This document shows, in pieces, positions 35,961 through 45,164 of a DNA stretch of 64,000 bases. The translations under genes were made by a program, and so were the position numbers. The notes under the pieces are model-generated. The model saw only the letters and a list, made by a program, of their open reading frames with translations. It made no database searches and was not told the DNA's origin. The stretch comes from an uncultured Lachnospiraceae bacterium (GTDB lineage Bacteria > Bacillota > Clostridia > Lachnospirales > Lachnospiraceae), in assembly GCA_947173495.1 (NCBI GenBank), contig CAMWFQ010000004.1:155672-219671 (forward strand). The letters are read 5' to 3'. Each line of letters starts with the position of its first letter. Position 1 is the stretch's first letter.

Positions 35961-37373
35961 ATGTCTGCAAAAGATTTCTTTTTTAAGAAAATAGAGCAAT
36001 ATAAGAATGAAGTTGCGTTAGTGAGCGAAGACGGAAATCAGATAACATATAGAGAATTTGTCAGACGAGCAGATGATTTTGCCAGGCAGATTGGGCGGCG
36101 CTGTCTGATTTTTTTGGCATGTAAGAATGTTGCCGAATCTGTAATAGCATATGCAGGATGTTTACGAAATGATATCGTTCCGATTATGATCGGCGCGGAT
36201 ACTGATATGGAATTGTTGAATCATTTATTTACCAGTTACCATCCGGCATATATTTGGTATCCGGGAAACGGTACAGAGTTTATGGGGGCTGAGGTTTATC
36301 AGGATGGGAGATATTCTTTGTACAGAACTGATTATGAAGAGGACTATGAACTCAGCGAAGACCTTGCATTATTATTAACCACTTCCGGAAGTACAGGGAG
36401 TCCTAAGCTGGTAAGACAAACGTGGAGGAATATCGAGAGCAATACACAGTCGATTATTCATTATTTGGGTATCGTTCCGTCAGATAAGGCGATCACAACC
36501 TTACCAATGCATTATACGTATGGATTGTCTATTATTAATACCCATCTTTGCATTGGCGCAAGAATGATCTTAACAGAAGCAACTCTGCTGGATAAAACGT
36601 TTTGGAATTTGTTAAAAGAGGAGAAAGCAACTACTTTTGGCGGGGTTCCGTATACCTATGAAATATTGAAAAAGCTTCGGTTTAAAAGAATGCATTTGCC
36701 CAGTCTTCGTTATATAACACAGGCAGGCGGAAAGCTTTCGAAGGAACTGGCGGAAGAATTTAATGCTATTTGTGAGGAAAAAAGTATTCAGCTTATCGTC
36801 ATGTATGGTCAAACGGAGGCAACCGCCAGGATGTCATATCTTCCATGGAAGGATGCTAAGAGGAAGGCCGGCAGTATTGGAATAGCAATTCCAGGAGGAC
36901 ATTTTGTACTGATTGATGAGAATGGAAATGAAATTGAAGCTCCCAATGAAGTGGGAGAAATGGTTTATTTTGGGGAGAATGTAACATCAGGCTATGCAGA
37001 GAGCAGAAAAGATTTAATTAAGCCGGATGAAAACTGTGGAGTACTTCATACAGGCGATATGGCCAAAAGAGATGATGAAGGCTTTTACTATGTTGTCGGA
37101 AGAAAGAAAAGATTTTTAAAACTTTTTGGCAATAGAGTGAATCTTGATGAAGTTGAAGAACTATTAAGACAGCAGAAAATTGAAAATTTGTGTTCGGGAA
37201 CAGACGACCATCTAATCATATTTATAACGGATCGTAATCAGGAAAAAAAGGCGGTCGACTTTATCATGAATCATACGGGGATTACCCGCGGAGGTTTTGA
37301 AGTGCGGCATATTGAGAGTATTCCGCGCAGCGAATCGGGAAAGATTTTATATTCGGCTTTGAAGGCGGATTGA
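35961..37373 (+). CDS. AMP-forming acid:ACP/CoA ligase
   Basis: A 470-residue member of the ANL superfamily. The P-loop is TTSGSTGSPK (140-149), the aromatic/Gly motif is VMYGQTEAT, the ribose-binding Asp lies in HTGDMAKRD, and the C-terminal lysine lies in SGKILYSALK. It adenylates a carboxylic acid and transfers it to a thiol, most likely on the ACP encoded just upstream. The acid is unknown. Confidence 0.85.
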   Translation: MSAKDFFFKKIEQYKNEVALVSEDGNQITYREFVRRADDFARQIGRRCLIFLACKNVAESVIAYAGCLRNDIVPIMIGADTDMELLNHLFTSYHPAYIWYPGNGTEFMGAEVYQDGRYSLYRTDYEEDYELSEDLALLLTTSGSTGSPKLVRQTWRNIESNTQSIIHYLGIVPSDKAITTLPMHYTYGLSIINTHLCIGARMILTEATLLDKTFWNLLKEEKATTFGGVPYTYEILKKLRFKRMHLPSLRYITQAGGKLSKELAEEFNAICEEKSIQLIVMYGQTEATARMSYLPWKDAKRKAGSIGIAIPGGHFVLIDENGNEIEAPNEVGEMVYFGENVTSGYAESRKDLIKPDENCGVLHTGDMAKRDDEGFYYVVGRKKRFLKLFGNRVNLDEVEELLRQQKIENLCSGTDDHLIIFITDRNQEKKAVDFIMNHTGITRGGFEVRHIESIPRSESGKILYSALKAD

Positions 37374-37377
37374 ATAA

Positions 37378-38046
37378 ATGGGAAAAATAATGAAAAAGGA
37401 ATATGAAAATATTCTTTTATATAATATTGAGTCAGATCTTCCGGAGAATTGGGATGTATCAGATGCAACACATGTAAGGGTAAGTCTTCCTTCTGGCATA
37501 GAGAATATATTAAATATGCAGAATAATGGATACCAGTTTGTAGACAGAATGCTTGATGTAACCATTCATCTAAATCAGAACAGAATGGATCTGGATAAGT
37601 TGGTCAGAATGATACCTGTTTTGTCTAGGGAGTATAGAGAAGAGATTGAAGAGATTGCAGTGAGGTGTTTTGAAACTGATCGAAGATTCCATGTTGAGGT
37701 GGATTACAATCAAGAGGTTGCCAGAGTCATTATTCATCAATGGATAGAGGAGATACCAGAGTTTTATGTTTGCTTACATAAAGATAACCCTATTGGATTT
37801 TTGGCATTAAAGGAAGCAGACGATGAAAAAAGTGCTGAGATCTGTCTGGCAGCAGTTGATAAGAAATATAGATCATCAGGGGCAGCATTATCGCTTTATG
37901 CCAATGCGCTAAAAACTGGTAGGGAAAAAGGCTATCAAAGGATTACAGGATATATCTCAAGTTATAATACAGCTGTTATGAACCTGTATTCTTATCTCGG
38001 AGGAACATTTTCAAATCCTACAGATATTTATTTAAGGAATAATTAA
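37378..38046 (+). CDS. GNAT-family N-acyltransferase
   Basis: A 222-residue protein. The GNAT fold is in the C-terminal half (about 125-215), with the acyl-donor loop shape DKKYRSSGAALSLYANAL and the closing stretch NTAVMNLYSYLG. The layout resembles WecD/RffC-type sugar N-acetyltransferases. It may acylate an amino group on a sugar, or use the ACP-bound acyl group. It lies 4 bases after the ligase gene. Confidence 0.7.
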   Translation: MGKIMKKEYENILLYNIESDLPENWDVSDATHVRVSLPSGIENILNMQNNGYQFVDRMLDVTIHLNQNRMDLDKLVRMIPVLSREYREEIEEIAVRCFETDRRFHVEVDYNQEVARVIIHQWIEEIPEFYVCLHKDNPIGFLALKEADDEKSAEICLAAVDKKYRSSGAALSLYANALKTGREKGYQRITGYISSYNTAVMNLYSYLGGTFSNPTDIYLRNN

Positions 38047-38055
38047 GAGGATACG

Positions 38056-39138
38056 ATGAGTGAAATACTAGAGAGGCTGTGTAAAATTTCGCCATATGAA
38101 TTAAACAAAGCAGAGAAAGAGAAAATATACAAAGAAGCATCGAGTGATTTGACACGACATCACTATCAATCTTGTCCGGAATACAGAGAGATATTAGATG
38201 CAATTGGATATGATATAAATGCATACCAGGAAGTTGAGAAACAGCCGATGATACCAGTGCGTTTGTTTAAGGAGTATGATCTGCTTAGTGTACCCAGAGA
38301 TAATATTGTAAAAATAATGACATCATCCGGCACATCAGGACAAAAGGTTTCTAAAATATTTTTAGATAAAGAAAACACAAAAAACCAGACCAGGATACTG
38401 GCAGAAATTCTTTCTTCCTACATCGGAAAGCAGCGCCTGCCATTGCTTATACTCGATACAAAATTGGCATTGCAGGACAGAAGCATGTTTTCGGCGCGCG
38501 GGGCAGGAATAGTGGGATTTTCTACCTTTGGCAGAGATATCGTATATGCGCTGGATGAAAATATGAATATTGATATCCCATCCGTTCAGGCATTTGTTGG
38601 GAAACACCAGAAGGAACGCGTTTTGATGTTTGGATATACCTATATGATCTGGCAATATGTTGTAGGCGCATTGAGGAAAGCCGGAGAACAAATTCATATT
38701 GAGAATGGAGTATTATTCCATATTGGCGGATGGAAAAAGTTAAAAGAACAGGCAGTAGACACCATCAGCTATAACAAGGCGATTCAGGAAGTGCTTGGAA
38801 ACATTAAAGTACATAATTATTATGGAATGGCGGAACAGTTAGGATCGGTCTTTGTGGAATGTGAATATGGCCATATGCATTGTTCTAATTTTTCAGATAT
38901 TATGATCCGTAGACCGGAGGATTTTTCTGTTGCAGAAATGAGGGAACGCGGATTGATCGAACTGGTCTCGCTTTTGCCGACCAGTTATCCGGGGCATATT
39001 TTGTTGACAGAAGATGAAGGAGAGATTCTTGGACAGGATGATTGTCCCTGTGGAAGGAAAGGTAAATATTTTAAGATACATGGAAGGATAAAGGGGGCGG
39101 AGATAAGGGGGTGCAGTGATACCTATGAACGACATTGA
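38056..39138 (+). CDS. LuxE-like acyl-protein synthetase
   Basis: A 360-residue relative of LuxE, which activates an acid as acyl-AMP, holds it as an acyl-enzyme and passes it to LuxC for reduction. The phosphate-binding loop is TSSGTSGQKVSK (about 89-100), with NYYGMAEQLGS further on. The C-terminal CPCGRKG is typical of the family. It overlaps the LuxC-like gene by 23 bases, so the pair is translationally coupled. No luciferase genes are present. Confidence 0.85.
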   Translation: MSEILERLCKISPYELNKAEKEKIYKEASSDLTRHHYQSCPEYREILDAIGYDINAYQEVEKQPMIPVRLFKEYDLLSVPRDNIVKIMTSSGTSGQKVSKIFLDKENTKNQTRILAEILSSYIGKQRLPLLILDTKLALQDRSMFSARGAGIVGFSTFGRDIVYALDENMNIDIPSVQAFVGKHQKERVLMFGYTYMIWQYVVGALRKAGEQIHIENGVLFHIGGWKKLKEQAVDTISYNKAIQEVLGNIKVHNYYGMAEQLGSVFVECEYGHMHCSNFSDIMIRRPEDFSVAEMRERGLIELVSLLPTSYPGHILLTEDEGEILGQDDCPCGRKGKYFKIHGRIKGAEIRGCSDTYERH

Positions 39139-40300
39139 ATATCTGGTTGGATCAGGAACGATATCTGTGCAGCCATTGGAGCCCTATTCCGAAGAAGTAT
39201 GTGCTTTTGCCGCGGCTCTTTCGGATGCGTTATTGAGAGATTCGGAAGCAAGAAGATACCCGGATGTTATGACATTTGCATTTTGGTGCAGAAAGGGAAA
39301 CATAGCGGCAAAAAAAGCTAAATGGGAGAAAAAGAAAGAAAAAAGACTGGGAAGAGGACTTGCATTTCAGATTGCCCCTTCAAATGTGCCGGTCAGTTTC
39401 GCGTTTACATATATGTTTGCGCTATTATCAGGAAATGCAACAATTGTAAGGGCACCATCTAAGGAATATCCTCAGATAGCTATCATATGCGGAGAAGTAA
39501 ACAAATTGTTAGAACATTATCCTGAAATCAAAAAGAGAACCATGTTTGTTAAATACCCTGCCAATAATGAAATAACTGAGAAATTCAGTATGAATGCAGA
39601 TGTTCGTGTTATCTGGGGCGGGGATGATACGGTCACCAATATACGCAGGTGTGCTAGCAGACCAAAGTGTTTTGATCTGGTGTTTGCCGATAGATATTCT
39701 ATATGTATTCTGGACGGAAGAGCCGTGGAGCAGGCGGATGAAGATAAACTGAAGAAACTTGCAGAAAATTTCTACAATGATACCTATTTAATGGATCAGA
39801 ATGCGTGTTCATCACCACAATTGATCCTATGGAAAAATGCATCAGAAGAGGTAAAAATACGATTTTGGAAAGCAGTTTTTGATTTTGCCAAGCCTAAGTA
39901 TTATCTGCAGGCGGCTTCCTGTGTGGACAAGTATACGAAGCTTTGTCAGGATGCAGTTGACATGCGGGGGCTGAAAAATGTCGTACGTTTTGAGAATCTG
40001 GTTTATGTGTTAACGTTAGACAGACTTCCGCAGGATATTACGAGTCTGCGTGGTGACTGCGGTTATTTTTATGAGTACGATTTGAATGGATATGAGGAGT
40101 TGATCAACGTTATTACGGAAAAGGTGCAGACGATTACTTATTTTGGCATTCACCCGGAAAAGCTCCGTGATTTTTTGATCCAAAGTCATGTACGCGGTAT
40201 TGATAGAATCGTTCCGGTAGGAAAGGCACTTGACATGGATGTGATTTGGGATGGCTATGACATTGTTGAAATGATGTCCAGGATAATAGAGGTAAAGTAG
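39116..40300 (+). CDS. LuxC-like acyl reductase (aldehyde-forming)
   Basis: A 394-residue member of the LuxC branch of the aldehyde dehydrogenase superfamily, which reduces an acyl thioester to an aldehyde with NADPH. The N-terminal cofactor region GLAFQIAPSNVPVSF is visible, and the nucleophile is Cys231 in DQNACSSPQ. GTG 39116 has GGGGG four bases upstream; ATG 39125 is the alternative. Paired with the LuxE-like gene, it would supply an aldehyde to the split transketolase that follows. Confidence 0.85.
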   Translation: MIPMNDIEYLVGSGTISVQPLEPYSEEVCAFAAALSDALLRDSEARRYPDVMTFAFWCRKGNIAAKKAKWEKKKEKRLGRGLAFQIAPSNVPVSFAFTYMFALLSGNATIVRAPSKEYPQIAIICGEVNKLLEHYPEIKKRTMFVKYPANNEITEKFSMNADVRVIWGGDDTVTNIRRCASRPKCFDLVFADRYSICILDGRAVEQADEDKLKKLAENFYNDTYLMDQNACSSPQLILWKNASEEVKIRFWKAVFDFAKPKYYLQAASCVDKYTKLCQDAVDMRGLKNVVRFENLVYVLTLDRLPQDITSLRGDCGYFYEYDLNGYEELINVITEKVQTITYFGIHPEKLRDFLIQSHVRGIDRIVPVGKALDMDVIWDGYDIVEMMSRIIEVK

Positions 40301-40337
40301 CTTTGTTAATTTGGGATTGAGTTAGTAGGAGAAAGCT

Positions 40338-41171
40338 GTGAGACAAGAACGTAATGTAGAAGAGATCAATGCAATGGCAAAAAGGATGCGGTTAAAAGCG
40401 TTGGATTTGACTTTTAAATCGGGGAAAAAGGGAGCGCATATTGGCCCCGCATTGTCCTGTATGGAAATTATGGCTGTATTGTATGGGAATGTTTTGAACG
40501 TTGATGCAGAAGTGCCTGGTGATGTTGACAGGGATCGGTTTATTTCCAGCAAAGCTCATAGTGTTTTGGCACAATACACGGCGTTAAACGAAATGGGGTT
40601 CATATCCGATGAAAAGCTAAATACGTTTCAGGAAAACGGAACACAGTTTGGCGGACACCCTGTTTTTAATTTGGAGCACGGATTAGAATATACAGGCGGA
40701 AGCCTGGGAATGGCGTTGTCTGTCGGAGTAGGGATGGCGCTTGATGCAAAATTGAAGGGTAGAACGAATAAGGTCTATATACTGGTGGGAGATGGAGAAT
40801 TGGATGAAGGTTCAAACTGGGAGGCAGTTCTTTCTGCAGCGCAGTTTAAGTTGGATAATTTAGTAGTAATAGTAGATAAGAATGGCTTACAGTACGATGG
40901 CCTTACATCAGAAATTATGAATATAGACAGTCTGCAGGATAAATTTGCAGCATTTAACTGTAAAACGAATGTGGTTGATGGACATAATGTGCGGGAACTG
41001 CTAAACATCTTTCATGATCTTTCCGATAAATGTCCACATGTTGTAATTGCCAAGACAGTAAAAGGTAAGGGTGTATCTTTTATGGAAAACAGGAGAGAGT
41101 GGCACCATTCACAGCTATCACAGAAACAGTATGAGCAGGCGATAGAAGAAGTAAACGGAGGGCGGCCATGA
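40338..41171 (+). CDS. Transketolase, N-terminal (TPP-binding) subunit
   Basis: A 277-residue protein equal to the first domain of transketolase. The thiamine-diphosphate/metal motif is GDGELDEGSN (151-160), with DKNGLQYDG later. GTG start with AGGAG six bases upstream. It shares ATGA with the C-terminal subunit gene. Split transketolases occur in central metabolism, but here the position suggests a dedicated two-carbon transfer in sugar-precursor synthesis. Confidence 0.9.
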   Translation: MRQERNVEEINAMAKRMRLKALDLTFKSGKKGAHIGPALSCMEIMAVLYGNVLNVDAEVPGDVDRDRFISSKAHSVLAQYTALNEMGFISDEKLNTFQENGTQFGGHPVFNLEHGLEYTGGSLGMALSVGVGMALDAKLKGRTNKVYILVGDGELDEGSNWEAVLSAAQFKLDNLVVIVDKNGLQYDGLTSEIMNIDSLQDKFAAFNCKTNVVDGHNVRELLNIFHDLSDKCPHVVIAKTVKGKGVSFMENRREWHHSQLSQKQYEQAIEEVNGGRP

Positions 41172-42172
41172 TAGAGATAACACCACGAAATATACGTACA
41201 TGGTCCATGCTGGGGCAAAGGGGCACTGCTTTTACTATGGCACTTCCGGATATTGCATCAGACCGCAAGGACGTGATGGTCTTAACAGCAGATCTAAGCC
41301 TGTTATCCGGGCTGGAAAGGTTTAAGGAGACATACCCCAAACAGTTTCTGGATATTGGAATTGCAGAACAAAATATGATTGGAGTTGCAGCAGGACTTGC
41401 AAAAGAAGGTAATTGCGTATTTGCGACGACATATGCGACTTTTATTTCAATGCGCAGCTACGAACAGATTCGAAATAATCTTGGAGTTATGGGATTTAAT
41501 GTGAAAGTAATAGGTTCTTCTGCCGGTGTGGCAATGGGAACGTCTGGAAATTGTCATCATTCTATAGAAGATCTTGCGCTGATGAGAGTGATTCCTGACA
41601 TGCAGGTAATATCACCGGCTGACGGATTGGAAACGATAAAAGTGATACAGGCAATCAGTAAAAGTAAAAGCCCTGCTTATGTACGATTAACAGGTAATCT
41701 TAATTGTCCGGTTGTGTACAAAGAAGATTATGAGTTTCAAATCGGCAAGGGAAATGTACTGAAGGAGGGTAAGGATATTGCAATAATAGCGACAGGAACA
41801 CTTGTTGCGGAAGCTTTAAAAGTATCTGAACTGCTTAATGAGCATGAGATTTATCCTACGGTAGTAGATATGCATACCATTAAGCCGTTAGATGAAGAAT
41901 TAATTAGAAATCTGAGCGACAGCCATTCTGTTATTTATACATTGGAGGAGCATTCGATTATAGGAGGTTTGGGAGGAGCTGTGGCCGAATGTCTGGCGGA
42001 ATCAGGAAGCTCTGTTAGGCTGATTCGTATGGGATTTAGAGATGAATATTCAGGGTTGGGTGATTATGAGTATATTTTAAGACAGAATAAATTGGATGCT
42101 GAAGGAGTGAAAGAAACTATTTTGAGCACAAGGATGAGCAAAATACGGAGAGGAATTAGTTGGAAAATTTAA
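41168..42172 (+). CDS. Transketolase, C-terminal subunit
   Basis: A 334-residue protein with the pyrimidine-binding domain (DIGIAEQNMIGVAAGLA, with the catalytic Glu) and the C-terminal transketolase domain. It completes the enzyme with the preceding gene. The SDR gene starts at TTG 42160, inside its last codons. Confidence 0.9.
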   Translation: MIEITPRNIRTWSMLGQRGTAFTMALPDIASDRKDVMVLTADLSLLSGLERFKETYPKQFLDIGIAEQNMIGVAAGLAKEGNCVFATTYATFISMRSYEQIRNNLGVMGFNVKVIGSSAGVAMGTSGNCHHSIEDLALMRVIPDMQVISPADGLETIKVIQAISKSKSPAYVRLTGNLNCPVVYKEDYEFQIGKGNVLKEGKDIAIIATGTLVAEALKVSELLNEHEIYPTVVDMHTIKPLDEELIRNLSDSHSVIYTLEEHSIIGGLGGAVAECLAESGSSVRLIRMGFRDEYSGLGDYEYILRQNKLDAEGVKETILSTRMSKIRRGISWKI

Positions 42173-42900
42173 AGAAAAATGCAATTGTTACTGGTGCACG
42201 TACAGGGATTGGACATGCTACAGTTGAGAAGATGGCAAGTGTGGGAATCAATATATGGGCATGTGCCCACAGAAAAGACGAAGAATTTGAAAAGGATATG
42301 GAGGAATTAGCAAAAAGGCATCATATCTGGATAGAACCTGTCTATTTTGATTTGGAAGTGGAAAGTGAAATTAAACAGGGATTGAGGAAGATCATAGCAA
42401 AGAGGTTATCTGTTGACATTCTGGTCAATAACGCAGGAGTACCGCATGGGGCGTTATTACAGATGACTTCCATGAATGATTTAAAAAAAGTATTTGACGT
42501 AAATTTTTTTTCACAGATTCTGATAATGCAGATGGTATCGAAAGTAATGATGAGGCAGCGGGGCGGCAGCATAATTAATATGGTTTCTGTTGCAGGAATA
42601 GATAGCGATGCAGGCTACACAGCATATGGCTCCAGTAAAGCAGCATTATCATTTGCAACAAAAGTAGCTTCAAAAGAATTAGCTTCATATGGTATACGGA
42701 TCAATGCTGTTGCGCCTGGTTTGGTTGAGACAAAGATGGGAATGGCAATGGATGAGACATATAAAAAAATGATGGTTGAACAGGCAAGCTTGAAACGTAT
42801 GGGAAATCCCAAAGAAGTTGCAGATGTGATTGCATTTTTAGCATCAGAGGAGGCATCATTCATTACAGGACAAATATGGAGAGTTGATGGCGGATTATAA
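42160..42900 (+). CDS. Short-chain dehydrogenase/reductase (FabG-like)
   Basis: A 246-residue NAD(P)-dependent reductase. The cofactor loop is TGARTGIG (11-18), NNAG is at 91-94, and the catalytic residues are Ser144, Tyr157 and Lys161 (YGSSK). The TTG start overlaps the transketolase gene and has GGAGAGG upstream. It may reduce the ketone made by transketolase, or act on an acyl-ACP as FabG does. Confidence 0.88.
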   Translation: MENLKKNAIVTGARTGIGHATVEKMASVGINIWACAHRKDEEFEKDMEELAKRHHIWIEPVYFDLEVESEIKQGLRKIIAKRLSVDILVNNAGVPHGALLQMTSMNDLKKVFDVNFFSQILIMQMVSKVMMRQRGGSIINMVSVAGIDSDAGYTAYGSSKAALSFATKVASKELASYGIRINAVAPGLVETKMGMAMDETYKKMMVEQASLKRMGNPKEVADVIAFLASEEASFITGQIWRVDGGL

Positions 42901-43928
42901 TGGAAAGTGTGAAATTTAAATCATATATAATGCGTATGGCAGAAAAAGAAGATGTACCCCGGATTATAAAATATCTGAAAAGGGAATGGAATCCGCAACA
43001 TATTTTTGTTAAGCATCCGGAGTTTTTTGAATATGAATACTGTAATGGAACAAGTGTAAATGGTATTTTGGCTGAGAACCTTGAAAATGGAGAGATAGAT
43101 GGCATTCTTCTGATGTACCCTGTGGGAGATAAAGTGGTTGATGTAGATTTCTTTGGAGGAATTTGGAGTGTTTCACGTGAATGTAAAATGCCAATGCTTG
43201 GGCTGAAAATGGTAGAGAGTGTCCTGAAAATCACAGGAGCCAGGAGTCATAGTGGGGTGGGAATTAATCCGAAAACAACAGCAAAAATTTTTCGATATGT
43301 TAAAGGGCAAAAGGTTGGAAAACTGAAACATTACTACCGTTTAAGCAATAAGGATAAGTATGTAGTAGCCCATGTTGAGACAAAAAGAATTACAGAAGTA
43401 AAGAGCGGAAAAGCCAGATTTATAGAATTCCATAGTATAGAGGAACTTAATGCAGAGTTTCAATTGAGTAACTATAAAGAAATGCCATATTATAAGGATT
43501 CCAATTATATTGAGCGGAGATATTTTAAGCACCCTGCTTATAATTATAATATAGTTGGAATTGTAATTAATAATAGGGTAGAAGGAATAATTATATTTCG
43601 TAAGATAGAGTATAGGGGTGTAAGAATTGCGAGAGTTATTGATTTTTTTGGTGATGATTATGTACTCAAAGAATCTGGCTTAGCATTCCAGAAAATGTTG
43701 GAGAATGAAATGTTGGAATATATAGACTTCTATGAGTATGGGTTAGATGACACAGCTTTAGTGGAGGCAGGATTTATTATTAGAAGGGAGGAAGACGATA
43801 ATATAATTCCCAATTATTTTGAACCGTACCTGCAAAAAAATATTGAGTTGTGGTTTCATACACCTTATGAAAAGTGCAGAATATTTAAAGGGGATGGAGA
43901 TCAGGATCGTCCTAATTGTATAAACTAG
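42900..43928 (+). CDS. GNAT/FemAB-like acyltransferase
   Basis: A 342-residue protein that looks like two GNAT-type halves: an N-terminal half opening with MRMAEKEDVPRIIKYLKREW and a second half from about residue 170. This double fold is seen in Fem-type aminoacyltransferases and some sugar acyltransferases. It starts on the last base of the SDR stop codon. The substrate is unknown. Confidence 0.6.
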   Translation: MESVKFKSYIMRMAEKEDVPRIIKYLKREWNPQHIFVKHPEFFEYEYCNGTSVNGILAENLENGEIDGILLMYPVGDKVVDVDFFGGIWSVSRECKMPMLGLKMVESVLKITGARSHSGVGINPKTTAKIFRYVKGQKVGKLKHYYRLSNKDKYVVAHVETKRITEVKSGKARFIEFHSIEELNAEFQLSNYKEMPYYKDSNYIERRYFKHPAYNYNIVGIVINNRVEGIIIFRKIEYRGVRIARVIDFFGDDYVLKESGLAFQKMLENEMLEYIDFYEYGLDDTALVEAGFIIRREEDDNIIPNYFEPYLQKNIELWFHTPYEKCRIFKGDGDQDRPNCIN

Positions 43929-43937
43929 GAGGCAAAT

Positions 43938-45131
43938 ATGATTGCATGTTATGCATGGAGTAACATGATGATATTGAATGCAATGAATATAAAAATAAAT
44001 TATTATCCAGATGAAGATATGGATCTGTTTATCCGTATGACTCCGGGAATATCAAGAGACTTGCTCGGAATAGTTAAATCTCAAAAAATATTTTCTAGTG
44101 TTTCTTATACTAGTGTGCCTAATATTAAACTATTAGGAAGGATAAAAAAGAAACTAAAACTTGAGTGGGTAAATTATTACCGTAAATATCATGGGCAATA
44201 TAATAGATTATTATTCAATCTTGTAGGAAATAAAAAGTATGATATATTTTTAACAGCAGGCTTTTGGAATGATTCATTATACTATATCGATTATTTTTTC
44301 AAAAATAATCATAATTTAAAAATTATTTTATACGATGAAGGCGGAGCAAGCTATGACAATCCTAAACGAAATTTATGTCGATATTATTGTAATAAGAATA
44401 TCACTCCTTGGAAAAGCAGAATAAAAAGATTCACTACCGAAAAGATTATGGAACTCAGATATATGCATTTGGTTCAGAATTATATTTATTTATATTCACC
44501 AGAGCGATATCTAAAAATGGATTCGAAGATAACAGTCAAAAGAATTCCCTTTATAGATGATAAAAATGAAAAAATCCATAATTTATTACATGAAAACATG
44601 ATGTCTATTTATGAACAGGATCTTTTGCCTTATGAGCGAAGAGGAGTTTACTTTATTTCAAGTAGTAATAGCAATTGGCTTCCGGATTGTGAAAAACAAA
44701 GTTGTATCATGATAGATGCACTTATAGAGAATGTAAATGGTCATAATATTATTATAAAAACGCATCCCAATAATACTAATAATCGATTGTCTTTTGCTAA
44801 AGAGTATGAAAAAAAAGTTTTTGTGGATAGAGGAAATGTGTTACTTGAATTTATCTATCCTAATGTGGATATAGAAAATAAATTGATTATTACATATGCG
44901 TCATCAAGTGCAATGTATGCCAAAATTATGTTTAATAAAGAACCATATATTGTACTCATTTTTCGGTTATATCACCAATATCATGAGAATGGAGATATAA
45001 ATGCGGAGCAATATGCCGAAGATATGAAAGAATTGTATCAGGATAAAAGTAAAATATATATTCCCAATACAATAGATGAATATATAGAAAATATAAAAGA
45101 AATACAAAGAAAAATAGTTAAATACGCTTAA
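43938..45131 (+). CDS. Sialyltransferase-like glycosyltransferase, copy 2
   Basis: A 397-residue paralogue of the 34505 protein. It carries DEG (133-135), HP (276-277 in IKTHPNN) and SSS (322-324). The N-termini of the two also align (MIACYAWSNMMILNAMN versus MILFFAWTDIQLINCVN). Two such enzymes may add successive residues or different linkages. The gene is very A+T-rich. Donor and acceptor are inferred from the neu genes. Confidence 0.65.
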   Translation: MIACYAWSNMMILNAMNIKINYYPDEDMDLFIRMTPGISRDLLGIVKSQKIFSSVSYTSVPNIKLLGRIKKKLKLEWVNYYRKYHGQYNRLLFNLVGNKKYDIFLTAGFWNDSLYYIDYFFKNNHNLKIILYDEGGASYDNPKRNLCRYYCNKNITPWKSRIKRFTTEKIMELRYMHLVQNYIYLYSPERYLKMDSKITVKRIPFIDDKNEKIHNLLHENMMSIYEQDLLPYERRGVYFISSSNSNWLPDCEKQSCIMIDALIENVNGHNIIIKTHPNNTNNRLSFAKEYEKKVFVDRGNVLLEFIYPNVDIENKLIITYASSSAMYAKIMFNKEPYIVLIFRLYHQYHENGDINAEQYAEDMKELYQDKSKIYIPNTIDEYIENIKEIQRKIVKYA

Positions 45132-45164
45132 TTTAGATATCAGAGATATAAGGAAAAAGGTTGT

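Noticed and set aside
38056..40300. Bioluminescence (lux) operon
   Set aside because: LuxE- and LuxC-like genes are present but no luxA, luxB or luxD; the neighbours are polysaccharide and carrier-protein genes.
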